From assembly GCF_001477055.1 (NCBI RefSeq), contig NZ_LDRK01000018.1:62001-126000 (forward strand): a DNA stretch of 64,000 nucleotides, given 5' to 3'. Below the pieces are notes generated by a model. That model was not told the origin of the DNA. It saw only the letters and a program-made list of their open reading frames with translations, and did not search any database. Below, piece by piece: positions 8,670 to 17,473 of this stretch. Numbering within the stretch: position 1 is the first letter of the stretch; each line of letters opens with the position of its first letter. The translations under genes and the position numbers were made by a program. This DNA comes from Leucobacter chromiiresistens (GTDB lineage Bacteria > Actinomycetota > Actinomycetes > Actinomycetales > Microbacteriaceae).

Positions 8670-9983
8670 TCAGTAGGTGCGGAGCAGGTCCACCAGCACG
8701 GCGTGCCCGAACTCGAGCGCATCGAGCGGAACGCGCTCGTCGACGCCGTGGAACATGCCGGGGAAGTCGAGATCCGCGGGCAGCCGCAGCGGGGCGAAGC
8801 CGTAGCCGGTGATGCCGAGGCGGGCCAGCGACTTGTTGTCGGTTCCGCCCGAGAGCAGGTAGGGCAGTACGCGCGCGCCCGGGTCGGCCCGCTGCAGGCA
8901 AGCCGTCATCGCGTCGACCAGTTCGCCGGAGAACGGCACCTCGAGGCCGATGTCGGAGTGCACCTGCTCGAGCTCGATGTCGTCGCCCACGATGGCGCGG
9001 ATCTGGTCGAGGATCGTCGCCTGGTCTGCGGGCAGGGCGCGCACATCCACGAGCGCCTCCGCCGTGTCGGGGATGACGTTGTGCTTGTACCCCGCCTGCA
9101 GCACCGTCGGGTTGCTGGTGCTGCGCAGGCTCGCCTGGATGAAGCCGCCGCCCTTGCCCAGGCGCAGCACGAGATCCTCCGGGGTGACCTCGTGAGGATC
9201 CTCGCCCAGGATGCCCGCGATCGCGTCGACGAGGTCACGGGTCGTGTCGGTGAGCGTCACCGGCCACTCGTGCCGCCCGAGCGCGGCGATCGCCTCCGCA
9301 AGCCGCGTCACGGCGTTGTCGTGCCAGACCCGCGAGCCGTGGGCGGCGGTCCCCCGGGCGCGCAACCGAATCCACTCGAGCGACTTCTCGCCCGTCTGCA
9401 CGAGGTACGCGCGCGTCCCGTCGATGTCGATCGAATAGCCCCCGACCTCGCTGATGGCGGTCTCCGCTCCGGCGAAGAGCTCCGGGCGGTGCCGCACGAG
9501 GTGCTGAGCGCCGTACACCCCGCCGTTCTCCTCGTCGGCGAAGAAGGCCAGCACGACGTCGCGGCGGGGCCGCTCTCCCCCGCGCAGCAGCTCGGCGATC
9601 GCGGTGAGGATCATGGCGTCCATGTCCTTCATGTCGACGGCGCCGCGCCCCCACAGCATCCCGTCCTTGACGACGCCTGCGAACGGGTCCACCGTCCAGT
9701 TCGCGGGATCGGCGGGCACGACGTCGAGGTGTCCGTGGAGCACGAGCGCCGGTAGGGCCGGATCGGCGCCGCGCACGCGCGCGACCACGCTCGCGCGACC
9801 CGGATCGGTCTCGATGATCTCCGGTTCGAGGCCGAGGTCGCGGAGATACGCCGCGACGTACTCCGCCGCCGGCCGCTCGGGTTCGGCGTCCCCGCCCCCG
9901 CGGTTGGAGGTGTCGAATCGGATCAGGTCGCGGGCGACGCGGGCCGTTTCCGACAGTGTCTGCTCGGAGGTCTCGGGACTCAT
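8670..9983 (-). CDS. M20/M25/M40-family metallopeptidase (dipeptidase/deacylase-like)
   Basis: 437 residues. Zinc-dependent amidohydrolases of this family cleave dipeptides or N-acyl amino acids; the substrate is not predictable here. Metal-binding motifs are intact: [10 protein letters not shown], the bridging-Asp motif [13 protein letters not shown], the catalytic FADEENGG, and a late His in [10 protein letters not shown]/region. The lid (dimerisation) domain lies between. The ATG at 9983 ([12 protein letters not shown]) follows a weak GGGAT. It stands alone, between uppP and tRNA-Leu. Confidence 0.88.
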   Translation of the reverse strand: MSPETSEQTLSETARVARDLIRFDTSNRGGGDAEPERPAAEYVAAYLRDLGLEPEIIETDPGRASVVARVRGADPALPALVLHGHLDVVPADPANWTVDPFAGVVKDGMLWGRGAVDMKDMDAMILTAIAELLRGGERPRRDVVLAFFADEENGGVYGAQHLVRHRPELFAGAETAISEVGGYSIDIDGTRAYLVQTGEKSLEWIRLRARGTAAHGSRVWHDNAVTRLAEAIAALGRHEWPVTLTDTTRDLVDAIAGILGEDPHEVTPEDLVLRLGKGGGFIQASLRSTSNPTVLQAGYKHNVIPDTAEALVDVRALPADQATILDQIRAIVGDDIELEQVHSDIGLEVPFSGELVDAMTACLQRADPGARVLPYLLSGGTDNKSLARLGITGYGFAPLRLPADLDFPGMFHGVDERVPLDALEFGHAVLVDLLRTY

Positions 9984-10084
9984 GATCCCAGCGTAGCCGG
10001 AGCGCACCGCTCGGCACACACTCCGGCAACGGGTCGCCTCGCAGCAGGTTCCGCGTGCAGACGAAGGCGCGGGGCCGCAACGCA

Positions 10085-10115
10085 AAAGAGGCCCTCCATC
10101 ACGGAGAGCCTCTTT
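10085..10115 (-). terminator. Rho-independent terminator of tRNA-Leu(GAG)
   Basis: Inverted arms AAAGAGGC (10085-10092) and GCCTCTTT (10108-10115) enclose a short inner CTCC/GGAG pairing. On the minus strand the stem is followed by TTTT. It lies 9 bases after the 3' end of the tRNA. Confidence 0.75.
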
Positions 10116-10123
10116 CGTTCACG

Positions 10124-10208
10124 TGCGCGGAGGGGGACTTGAACCCCCACGCCCTAATACGGGCACTAGCACCTCAAGCTAGCGCGTCTGCCATTCCGCC
10201 ACCCGCGC
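10124..10208 (-). tRNA. tRNA-Leu(GAG)
   Basis: 85 nucleotides with a 7-bp acceptor stem (GCGCGGG with TCCGCGC, closing G-U), the D-loop start TGGCGGAATGGCAGACGCGC, anticodon stem CTAGC/GCTAG with loop TTGAGGT (anticodon GAG, reading CUC/CUU), a class II long variable arm (GCCCGTATTAGGGC) and T-loop GGTTCAAGTCC. The 3' CCA is not encoded. Confidence 0.95.
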
Positions 10209-10320
10209 GAACGATCCGCACCTTCATCGGCCGAACAGAAGATAACTTAGCACGGATTTCGATCCCCGTTCGAATCGGTCCGGGATCTCGCGCGCGTCGC
10301 GCCGTCGCGCCGGGCTCCCG

Positions 10321-10364
10321 CGCCCGCCTTCTCCGGCCCCGGCGCCCGCCCTCTCCGGCCCCGG
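10321..10364. repeat. Two tandem copies of a 22-bp GC-rich unit
   Basis: The unit CGCCCGCCYTCTCCGGCCCC plus GG occurs twice in direct succession, differing at one base. It lies between the stop of the SF2 helicase gene and tRNA-Leu. A function is not apparent. Confidence 0.6.
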
Positions 10365-10373
10365 CGCCGTCGA

Positions 10374-12185
10374 TCACGGGCGCAGCCGCCGCCGCAGCAG
10401 CTCGATCCGCTTCTGCAGCTGCGTCACCGAGGCCTGCGCCACGGCGGGCCCGCCGCAGACACGCCGGAGCTCGGTATGGATGTCCTTGTGGGCTTCGCCC
10501 GACACCTTCGCGTACATGCCGACGAGGGAGCTGAGCAGCTTGCGCTGCTCGCCGAGGGTGCGGTGCAGGGCCTCCGGCGGCTCCGACCTCTCGGGAGCGT
10601 GCTCCAGGATCCCCTGCCGCCCCGCGCTGCGGCGGGCCTGCTTGGCCTGCCGCTGCTGCAGCAGCGCCCGCACCTCCTGCGGCTCGAGCAGCCCGGGGAA
10701 CCCGAGGAAGTCGAGCTCCTCCTCCGTCTCGACCTCGGCGTACCCGCCGAACTCCGCCCCGTCGAACACGGCGCGGTCGAAGTGCGCGTCCGAGGCGAGC
10801 GCCTGATACGAGAACGTCTCCCCCTCGACGAGTTCGGACGAGGCCTGATCCCCGCGCTCGGCCTCGGCCATGAGCGCCGCCTCGGCATCCCACATCTCCT
10901 CGGCGCTCTTCGGCCCCTCGAGCACGTGGTTGCGCTCCTTCTCGAGCTCGGAGGCCAGCTGCATGAGCGCGGGGACGTTCGGGATGAACACCGACGCCAC
11001 CTCGCCCCGACGCCGCGACCGCACGAAGCGGCCGATCGCCTGCGCGAAGAAGAGCGGCGTCGACGAGCTCGTCGCATACACGCCGACTGAGAGCCGCGGC
11101 ACGTCGACGCCCTCGGACACCATGCGCACCGCGACCATCCACCGCTGCTCACCGCGCGAGAACTCGTCGATCTTCTCCGACGCGCCGGCGTCGTCCGAGA
11201 GGATGAGCGAGACCTCCTCGCCCGTGATCTCCTGCAGTTGCGCGGCGTACGACCGGGCCGAGGCATGGTCCGTCGCGATGACGAGGCCGCCCGCGTCGTG
11301 CACCTGCTGGCGCACTTCGGTCAGGCGGCGATCCGCGGCGCGCAGCACCTTGCCGATCCAGTCCCCCGCGGGGTCGAGAGCGGTGCGCCACGCCTGCGAC
11401 GTCACGTCCTTCGTGTTGCCCTCGCCGAGCGCCGCCTCCATCTCCTCGCCGGCCGACGTCTGCCAGCGCATCTTGCCCGCGTAGACCATGAAGATCACCG
11501 GCCGCACGATGCCGTCGGCGAGGGCCCGCCCGTAGCCGTAGTCGTAGTCGGTGAGCGACAGGCGCGAGCCGTCGCCCTGCGGCGCGTACTGCACGAAGGG
11601 GATCGGCGCGTCGTCGGAGCGGAACGGGGTTCCGGTGAGCGACAGCCGTCGCCGCGCATTGCCGTACGCCTCTCGGATCGCGTCGCCCCAGCTGAGCGCG
11701 TCGCCGCCGTGGTGCACCTCGTCCATGATCACGAGCGTGTCCTCGTGCTCGGTCAGCAGCCGGTGCTGCACCGGCTTCATCGCGACCTGCGCGTACGTCA
11801 CCGCGACGCCGTGGAAGTGCCGTCCGTACGCGAGCCCGTCGCTGTTCGAGTAGTGCGGGTTCAGACGGATGCCCGCACGGGCCGCCGCGTCGGCCCACTG
11901 CGTCTTCAGGTGCTCGGTGGGCGCGACGACGATGATCTGCCGCACGGTGTGGTTGGAGCGCAGGATCGCGGCGAGCCGGAGCGCGAACGTCGTCTTGCCG
12001 GCGCCGGGCGTCGCCGATGCGAGGAAGTCGCGCGGAGCGGTGTCGAGGTAGCGTCTGATGGCCTCCTCCTGCCAGGCGCGCAGCGTGCCCGCCGTGCCGT
12101 GCGCGGCCCGCTCGGGATAGGCGGGCGGCAGGTGCTCGGCCGCACTCGTCCCAGGAAGGTGGAGGCCCGGGTCCGAATCTGTCAC
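10374..12185 (-). CDS. Uncharacterised DEAD/DEAH-box SF2 helicase/ATPase
   Basis: 603 residues. Two RecA-like domains carry the SF2 motifs: Q-like RAWQEEAIRRYL, Walker A ATPGAGKTT (58-66), motif II MDEVHHGGD, motif III SLTGTPFRSD, and motif VI-like QAIGRFVRSRRRG. The architecture resembles the RadD/type-III-restriction helicase branch. The last 170 residues (Glu/Gln-rich, ending in a predicted coiled helix QLQKRIELLRRRLRP) match no domain I recognise. The GTG at 12185 is the first codon; no strong ribosome-binding site is seen. No nuclease, methylase or other defence partner lies beside it, so a role in DNA or RNA metabolism rather than restriction is more likely. Confidence 0.85.
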   Translation of the reverse strand: MTDSDPGLHLPGTSAAEHLPPAYPERAAHGTAGTLRAWQEEAIRRYLDTAPRDFLASATPGAGKTTFALRLAAILRSNHTVRQIIVVAPTEHLKTQWADAAARAGIRLNPHYSNSDGLAYGRHFHGVAVTYAQVAMKPVQHRLLTEHEDTLVIMDEVHHGGDALSWGDAIREAYGNARRRLSLTGTPFRSDDAPIPFVQYAPQGDGSRLSLTDYDYGYGRALADGIVRPVIFMVYAGKMRWQTSAGEEMEAALGEGNTKDVTSQAWRTALDPAGDWIGKVLRAADRRLTEVRQQVHDAGGLVIATDHASARSYAAQLQEITGEEVSLILSDDAGASEKIDEFSRGEQRWMVAVRMVSEGVDVPRLSVGVYATSSSTPLFFAQAIGRFVRSRRRGEVASVFIPNVPALMQLASELEKERNHVLEGPKSAEEMWDAEAALMAEAERGDQASSELVEGETFSYQALASDAHFDRAVFDGAEFGGYAEVETEEELDFLGFPGLLEPQEVRALLQQRQAKQARRSAGRQGILEHAPERSEPPEALHRTLGEQRKLLSSLVGMYAKVSGEAHKDIHTELRRVCGGPAVAQASVTQLQKRIELLRRRLRP

Positions 12186-12278
12186 GACGTTCTAGACTAT
12201 CGCTGTACGCCGAGCGCTGCGTCTTCGTCGAGGCCCGCACCCGGCTCCCCTGCACCCCGACACACTCAGAGGTAGGCA

Positions 12279-13106
12279 ATGGCACAGGATGGCAGCGCTC
12301 AGCAGGAGCGGGTCGAACTTCCGTGGTCGCGTTTCGTCGCCCTCGGCGATTCCTTCACCGAGGGCGTCGGAGATCCGGATCCCGACAGCCCCGGCGGGTT
12401 GCGCGGCTGGGCTGATCGCCTCGCCGAGGTGCTCAGCGAATTCGACGAGGACTTCGCCTACGCGAACCTCGCCGTGCGCGGAAAGCTCATCCAGCAGATC
12501 GCCGACACGCAGGTGGAGGCCGCGCTCGACCTGCGACCCGACCTGATCAGCGTCTGCGCGGGCGGCAATGATGTGATCCGCCCCGGCACCGACCCCGATG
12601 AGGTCGCTGCGAAGCTCGAGCGCATCGTCGAGCGGCTGAGCGCGGGCGGCGCCACCATCATGCTGTTCACCGGCGTCGACACGGCGTTCCAGCCGGTCTT
12701 CCGCTCCATTCGCGGCAAGGTGGCCATCTACAACGAGAACGTGCGCAAGGTCGCGCAGCGCCACGACTGCATCGTGGTCGACCAGTGGGCGCTCGACGAG
12801 CTGCACGACAGCCGCTACTGGGCCGGGGATCGCCTGCACCTGAATGCGCTGGGCCACCACACGATCGCTCGCGCTGCGCTCGCCGCCCTCGGCGTGCCGC
12901 ACGAGCTCGAGCCGCTCGAGGTGCCCGACCTGCCGGAGCGGAGCTGGCGCGAGGCCCGCCGCGAAGACGTGGTGTGGGCCCGCGAGCACTTCGTGCCCTG
13001 GGTCATCCGCCGGATCAAGCACGTGTCGTCGGGCGACCACATCGAGGCGAAGCGGCCGGTCGCCGCGGCCCTGCGCGCCTCGCGTCACGGGGCTGCCGAA
13101 GACTAG
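12279..13106 (+). CDS. SGNH/GDSL-family hydrolase (esterase/lipase-like)
   Basis: 275 residues. The SGNH blocks are all visible: block I ALGDSFTEG with nucleophile Ser25, block III CAGGNDVI, and block V GDRLHLNALGHH with the catalytic Asp and His. No signal peptide is present, so it is probably cytoplasmic. The substrate is unknown; family members cleave acyl esters of lipids, sugars or thioesters. The ATG at 12279 is preceded by GAGGTAGGCA. The C-terminal 60 residues (from DLPERSWREARR) form a basic extension common to actinobacterial members. Confidence 0.88.
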   Translation: MAQDGSAQQERVELPWSRFVALGDSFTEGVGDPDPDSPGGLRGWADRLAEVLSEFDEDFAYANLAVRGKLIQQIADTQVEAALDLRPDLISVCAGGNDVIRPGTDPDEVAAKLERIVERLSAGGATIMLFTGVDTAFQPVFRSIRGKVAIYNENVRKVAQRHDCIVVDQWALDELHDSRYWAGDRLHLNALGHHTIARAALAALGVPHELEPLEVPDLPERSWREARREDVVWAREHFVPWVIRRIKHVSSGDHIEAKRPVAAALRASRHGAAED

Positions 13107-13129
13107 ACCGAACGAGTAGGGTGGGGCGC

Positions 13130-13474
13130 ATGACTCACCTCACGAAGCAGATCGCAGATACCCTGGTCGAGGTCGGCGTGCACTCCGCGTACGGCGATCC
13201 CGTCGAGGTCGACGGAACGACCCTCATCCCGGTGGCGTACACCGCGTACGGCTTCGGTGCCGGCGAGGGCGCAGGCGGCGGCGAGGGAGCCGCGCAGGGC
13301 GAGGGCTCCGGCGGAGGCGGCGGCGGATTCTCGATCCCGGTCGGTTCGTACGTCACCCGCGAGGGGACCACGCGGTTCGAACCCAACATCATCGCGCTGC
13401 TCGCCGTGGGCACCCCGTTCGTCTGGGTCGCCGGTCGCGCGCTCGCGCGCATCGTCAAAGCCCTCAAGAAGTAG
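13130..13474 (+). CDS. GerW/YtfJ-family small protein
   Basis: 114 residues. The pattern (N-terminal helix, GDPVEVDGTTLIPVAYTAYGFG, a Gly-rich loop, FSIPVGSYVTREG, then a C-terminal hydrophobic helix) fits the sporulation-protein YtfJ family, which in Bacillus is needed for spore germination. Actinobacteria without spores keep homologues of unknown function. The ATG at 13130 follows GGGTGGGGCG and starts 23 bases after the SGNH gene, so the two may be co-transcribed. Confidence 0.75.
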   Translation: MTHLTKQIADTLVEVGVHSAYGDPVEVDGTTLIPVAYTAYGFGAGEGAGGGEGAAQGEGSGGGGGGFSIPVGSYVTREGTTRFEPNIIALLAVGTPFVWVAGRALARIVKALKK

Positions 13475-13482
13475 CGCACCGC

Positions 13483-14430
13483 TCACGGCGCGGCGAGCCG
13501 CTCCGCCCCCGGCCAGGTCCACGGCGACCGCGGCAGGGCGGCGGGGTCGAACCGCCCGACGAGCTCTGCCGCGGAGACGCGCTCTCCGGGCGCGGCGAGC
13601 CCGAGCGATCGCGCGAGCACGGCCAGCACCGCGCCCGCGTCGATGCCGTCTGCGCGCAGGTCGGCCAGCGTCACGGCGCCGTCGCGCTTCGCCAGGCGGG
13701 ATCCCGTGGGTCCGAGCACCAGAGGCACGTGCGCGTACGCGATCTCCGGCGGCGACGGCAGCCCCAGCAGCCGCTGCAGGAGGATGTGCCTCGGAGTCGA
13801 GGGCGCGAGATCGTCGCCCCGCACGATCTGGTCCACCCCCATCGAGGCATCGTCGACGACGACGGCGAGGTTGTACGCGACCGTGCCGTCGCCCCGGCGC
13901 AGCACGAAGTCGTCGATGTCGCCGGCCACCTCCCCGAGCAGCGCGTCGGAGAATCGCGGAGCGACCGTCCCCGCCGGCACGCGCAGCCGCAGAGCGGGAC
14001 GGCGTGGCGCGATGCGCTCCCGCTCCCGCTCGCGCACGGCTCCGCTCCGATCGCGGCACGTCCCGGGATACGCCCCGGGCGGCGCATGCGGGGCGCTCGG
14101 CGCCGCGAGAATGTCGGCGCGCGTGCAGGTGCATTCGTAGACGAGTCCCGCATCTCGCAGCGCAGCGATCGCGGCCTCGTGCGCCTCGCCGAGTTCGGAT
14201 TGCAGCACGGGCGCGCCATCCCAGTCGATGCCGAGCCGGGCGAGATCCTCCAGCTGCCGCGACGCCGAGCCGGCGTCGCGCGCGCGATCGAGATCCTCGA
14301 CGCGCACGACGAACCGGCGGCCGCTCGCGCGGGCGAAGCACCAGGCGAGCAGCGCCGTGCGCAGATTGCCGATGTGGAGGTCTCCCGACGGACTCGGAGC
14401 GTATCGCCCCGCCCCGCTCCATCCCGTCAT
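13483..14430 (-). CDS. gluQ: Glutamyl-Q tRNA(Asp) synthetase
   Basis: 315 residues, the length of GluQRS rather than full GltX because the anticodon-binding domain is missing. It charges glutamate onto queuosine-34 of tRNA(Asp). Visible are the start GRYAPSPSGDLHIGNLRTAL with the HIGH-like HIGN, the zinc site CTCTRADIL with YPGTC, and a KMSKS-equivalent GSRLAKRDGAV. The ATG at 14430 has GAGAGG 9 bases upstream; the ATG at 14439 overlaps that site and is less likely. It is convergent with the GerW-like gene (8-base gap) and divergent from the FAD oxidase gene. Confidence 0.92.
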   Translation of the reverse strand: MTGWSGAGRYAPSPSGDLHIGNLRTALLAWCFARASGRRFVVRVEDLDRARDAGSASRQLEDLARLGIDWDGAPVLQSELGEAHEAAIAALRDAGLVYECTCTRADILAAPSAPHAPPGAYPGTCRDRSGAVRERERERIAPRRPALRLRVPAGTVAPRFSDALLGEVAGDIDDFVLRRGDGTVAYNLAVVVDDASMGVDQIVRGDDLAPSTPRHILLQRLLGLPSPPEIAYAHVPLVLGPTGSRLAKRDGAVTLADLRADGIDAGAVLAVLARSLGLAAPGERVSAAELVGRFDPAALPRSPWTWPGAERLAAP

Positions 14431-14498
14431 GCTCTTCATCCTCTCACGCGGTGCGGCCGGCCGCCGCTACGCTGGTTCCCGAACGCAAGGAGGCGCAC

Positions 14499-15869
14499 GT
14501 GACCGACACCCGCACCGCACCGCACCCCGATCTCTCCGCGTTGGAGTCCGCCCTCGGGCCGCGACTCGTCCGCGACCCCGACCTGATCGCGCCGTACGCG
14601 CGCGACACGTCGCGGGCCGTCGACGAGGGGACGCCGCTCGCGGTCGTGCTCGCCGAATCGACGGCCGACGTCTCGGCCGCCCTCGCCTGGGCCGACCGCT
14701 TCGGAGTGCAGGTGAGCGTGCGCGGCGCCGGCACCGGACTCGCGGGAGGGGCCATGGCGTACTCGGGCGGCCTCGTCGTGTCGGTGGACCGCATGACCGC
14801 GATCCTCGACATCGATGTGGCCAACCGGCTCGCAACCGTGCAGCCCGGCGTGATCACCGCCGACCTCGATGCGGCGGCCCGGCGACACGGCCTCTTCTTC
14901 CCGCCGGACCCGGCGAGCGCGCGGATGAGCACGGTCGGCGGCAACATCGCGACGAACGCCGGCGGCCTGCGCTGCGTCGCGCACGGCGTCACCAGCGATG
15001 CCGTGTCGGCACTCGAGGTGGTGCTCGCCGACGGTCGGGTGATGCGCACCGGGGCCCGCACGCGGAAGAACGTGGTGGGGTACGACCTCACGCGCCTCTT
15101 CGTCGGATCGGAGGGCACGCTCGGAGTGATCACCGAGGCCACCGTTCGGCTCAAGCCCGTGCCGCCCGGCTCGCCGCGCACCTTCCGAGCGAGTTTCCCG
15201 GAGCTCGAAGATGCGGGGCGAGCGGTCACCGCGATCGTCAACAGCGCCGTGCGGCCGGAAGTGCTCGAACTGATGGATTCGCTGAGCGTCGAGATCATCG
15301 AATCGTTCCACCCGAGCGGCCTGACGGCGCCGGCGGGCGCGATGCTCGTCGGCCAGACCGTCGGCTGGGATGCGCAGGTGCAGGCCGAGACCATCACGGC
15401 GCTCTGCCGCGAACTCGGCTCCGACGACACGGAGATCTCGGAGACCGACGCGCTCCTCGAAGCGCGCCGTCTCTCGAACCCGGCGCTCAATGCGCGCGGA
15501 TTGAAGATCTCGTGCGACGTCGGCGTGCCCGTCGCGGCGCTCGCCGAGGTCTTCCGCGGAATCGCGCAGATCTCGGCCCAGCATGGCAAGCGCGTCTCCA
15601 CCGTCGCGCACGCCGGCGACGGCAACCTGCACAGCACGGTCGAATCCCCGGACACTCCCGAGGGGATTCGTGAGGCCGACGCCGTGATCGACGACATCAC
15701 GCGCCTCGCGCTCTTGCTCGGCGGCACCATCTCCGGGGAGCACGGCATCGGGTCTGTGAAGCGGCACGAGCTCGCCTGGCAACTCGACCCGGTGGCGCTC
15801 GACGTGCAGCGCGCCATCAAGGATGCGCTCGATCCGAACGGCATCCTCACCCCCGACCGCGCGATCTGA
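14499..15869 (+). CDS. FAD-binding oxidase (GlcD/D-lactate dehydrogenase type)
   Basis: 456 residues. It belongs to the VAO/PCMH flavoproteins that oxidise D-2-hydroxy acids such as glycolate or D-lactate. The FAD-binding half has VSVRGAGTGLAGGAMAYSGG, MSTVGGNIATNAGGLRC and a GSEGTLGVIT motif. The C-terminal oxidase half ends with HAGDGNLHST, SGEHGIGSVK and the usual ANPDGILTPDRAI-like DPNGILTP. The GTG at 14499 has a strong AAGGAGG 5 bases upstream. The exact substrate cannot be told; no glcE/F partners are nearby. Confidence 0.9.
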   Translation: MTDTRTAPHPDLSALESALGPRLVRDPDLIAPYARDTSRAVDEGTPLAVVLAESTADVSAALAWADRFGVQVSVRGAGTGLAGGAMAYSGGLVVSVDRMTAILDIDVANRLATVQPGVITADLDAAARRHGLFFPPDPASARMSTVGGNIATNAGGLRCVAHGVTSDAVSALEVVLADGRVMRTGARTRKNVVGYDLTRLFVGSEGTLGVITEATVRLKPVPPGSPRTFRASFPELEDAGRAVTAIVNSAVRPEVLELMDSLSVEIIESFHPSGLTAPAGAMLVGQTVGWDAQVQAETITALCRELGSDDTEISETDALLEARRLSNPALNARGLKISCDVGVPVAALAEVFRGIAQISAQHGKRVSTVAHAGDGNLHSTVESPDTPEGIREADAVIDDITRLALLLGGTISGEHGIGSVKRHELAWQLDPVALDVQRAIKDALDPNGILTPDRAI

Positions 15870-15990
15870 ACGGATCCGCGCAGCGACGCGCCATCGCGTC
15901 GTGTCAACGGTCTTTCGCGCCGCCCCGAGCCGCGCGAAACTGCGTATGAGCATGCACCCGTGTGCGCAGACGATCGACTGGAGGACGAAC

Positions 15991-16476
15991 ATGAGCGAAT
16001 CGACCGAGCTGACCCCGGAGACCGTGATCGAGGTGATGCGCGAGGAGCGCTTCGTGATGCTGTCGACGGCGACTCCGGATGGGAAGATCGTGTCGCACCC
16101 GATGACCCCGCAGGAGGTCACGGACGACGGCGACGTCTGGTTCTTCATCGGGTTGCAGGGCGACCAGGCCGACGCGATTCGCGCGAACCCGCAGGTCAAC
16201 CTGGCGTTCGCCGAGACGGGAAGCTGGCTCTCGGTCTCGGGCGTCGCCGAGTTCGTCTCCGATCGCGCGAAGGCCGCCGAGCTGTGGGACGGCGAGGTCG
16301 AGGCCTACTTCGACGGCGGACTCGAGGATCCGAACCTCGGCCTGCTCCGCGTGAAAGGCGAGTCGGCGCAGTACTGGGGCATCCCGGGAGGCAGGGTGGC
16401 GGCGGCCGTGAAGATCGCCGCGGCGAAGATCACCGGCAGCGAGGGCCCCGGACGTTCGGGCACCACCGAGCTCTGA
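15991..16476 (+). CDS. Pyridoxamine 5'-phosphate oxidase-like (general stress protein 26 family)
   Basis: 161 residues. It has the split-barrel flavin/F420-binding fold (FVMLSTATPDGKIVSHPM, VWFFIGLQGDQADAIRANP, VNLAFAETGSWLSVSGVAEF). Proteins of this group bind FMN or F420 and are linked to stress responses; genuine PdxH catalytic residues are not evident. The ATG at 15991 has GGAGGACGAAC directly upstream. It sits 76 bases before pdxY, which hints at a PLP-related neighbourhood but proves nothing. Confidence 0.8.
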   Translation: MSESTELTPETVIEVMREERFVMLSTATPDGKIVSHPMTPQEVTDDGDVWFFIGLQGDQADAIRANPQVNLAFAETGSWLSVSGVAEFVSDRAKAAELWDGEVEAYFDGGLEDPNLGLLRVKGESAQYWGIPGGRVAAAVKIAAAKITGSEGPGRSGTTEL

Positions 16477-16492
16477 CCGCATCAACTGCACG

Positions 16493-16539
16493 TGGTCCTC
16501 GCGTTGGAACGGCAACTGGTCCATCGCGGGGACCACTGG
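16493..16539 (+). promoter_or_regulatory. Possible operator upstream of pdxY: repeated TGGTCC with inverted GGACCA
   Basis: TGGTCC occurs at 16493-16498 and 16517-16522, each followed by a TCGCG-containing stretch, 24 bases apart. The second forms an inverted repeat with GGACCA at 16530-16535, and ACTGG recurs at 16515 and 16535. Direct plus inverted repeats of this sort are known for MocR/PdxR-type PLP-responsive regulators; that assignment here is inference. Confidence 0.4.
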
Positions 16540-16552
16540 CATGATCGTCACC

Positions 16553-17404
16553 ATGCGCATCCTCTCGATCCAGTCATCGGTCTCGTTCGGTCACGTGGGA
16601 AACTCCGCCGCTGTTTTCCCGCTGCAGCGCATCGGCGTCGAGGTGATGCCGATCTACACCGTGATGTTCTCGAACCACACCGGGTACGGCTCGTGGCGCG
16701 GCCCGATGATGTCGGGCGATGATGTGCGCGAGATCGTTGCGGGCATCGAGGAGCGGGGCGGCCTGGCCGACGTCGACGCGGTGCTGTCGGGGTACCAGGG
16801 CGGCGACAGCATCGGCGACGCGATCCTCGACGCGGTCGCACGCGTGAAGCAGGCGAGCCCCGATGCGATCTACGCCTGCGATCCGGTGCTGGGCAATGCG
16901 CGATCCGGGTGCCACGTCTCCCCCGAAGTGCAGAACCTGATCCGCGATCGCGTCGTCCCGCGGGCGGACCTCATCACGCCCAACCAGTTCGAGCTCGGGT
17001 TCCTCACCGGCACGACGCCGGACACGCTCGAGTCGACGCTCGCGTCGGTCGATCTCGTGCGCGCGGGCGGCCCTTCCACGGTGCTCGTCACGAGTGTGGA
17101 ACGACCCGAGCGCCCGGAGGAGTCCATCGAGATGCTCGCGGTGACGGATGAGGGAGCCTGGCTGATCGAGACGCCGCGCATCCCGTTCAAGGTGAACGGG
17201 TCGGGCGACGTGACGGCGGCGCTCTTCACTGCGCACTACCGGAGCACGGGGAGCGGAGCCGAAGCGCTCGAGCGCACGACCGCCAGTGTGTTCTCGCTGC
17301 TCGAGCGCACCTTCGCGACCGGCGCCCGTGAGCTCGCGCTCGTCGAGGCGCAGGACGCATACGCGCACCCGGATCTCCGGTTCTCGGCGCAGCGCGTGCG
17401 CTGA
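16553..17404 (+). CDS. pdxY: Pyridoxal/pyridoxamine kinase PdxY
   Basis: About 283 residues. The kinase phosphorylates pyridoxal (salvage of vitamin B6) and is a ribokinase-fold protein. The N-terminus MRILSIQSSVSFGHVGN matches PdxY/PdxK. Also visible are LSGYQGGDSIGDAI, CDPVLGNA, the substrate-side TPNQFELGFLTG, and the anion-hole/catalytic motif KVNGSGDVTAALF with its Asp. The ATG at 16553 fits the family start; an ATG at 16541 adds four residues. No clear ribosome-binding site is present, so the transcript may be leaderless or nearly so. Confidence 0.92.
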   Translation: MRILSIQSSVSFGHVGNSAAVFPLQRIGVEVMPIYTVMFSNHTGYGSWRGPMMSGDDVREIVAGIEERGGLADVDAVLSGYQGGDSIGDAILDAVARVKQASPDAIYACDPVLGNARSGCHVSPEVQNLIRDRVVPRADLITPNQFELGFLTGTTPDTLESTLASVDLVRAGGPSTVLVTSVERPERPEESIEMLAVTDEGAWLIETPRIPFKVNGSGDVTAALFTAHYRSTGSGAEALERTTASVFSLLERTFATGARELALVEAQDAYAHPDLRFSAQRVR

Positions 17405-17473
17405 GGGGCGGCGGCGCGACGCCGCATCGGCACGGGCGCCGCGGTGCCGGCGATGCTCGGTGACGGGCGCGGC

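Noticed and set aside
10249-10275. LexA-like box (TCGATCCCCGTTCGA) upstream of tRNA-Leu
   Set aside because: One base shorter than the actinobacterial LexA box TCGAAC-N4-GTTCGA, a changed base in one arm, and it precedes a tRNA rather than an SOS gene.
13257-15869. 870-codon plus-strand frame covering gluQ's antisense and the FAD oxidase
   Set aside because: Only its second half (from the GTG at 14499) is a real protein. The first half is antisense to gluQ and the frame's true start has the AAGGAGG site.
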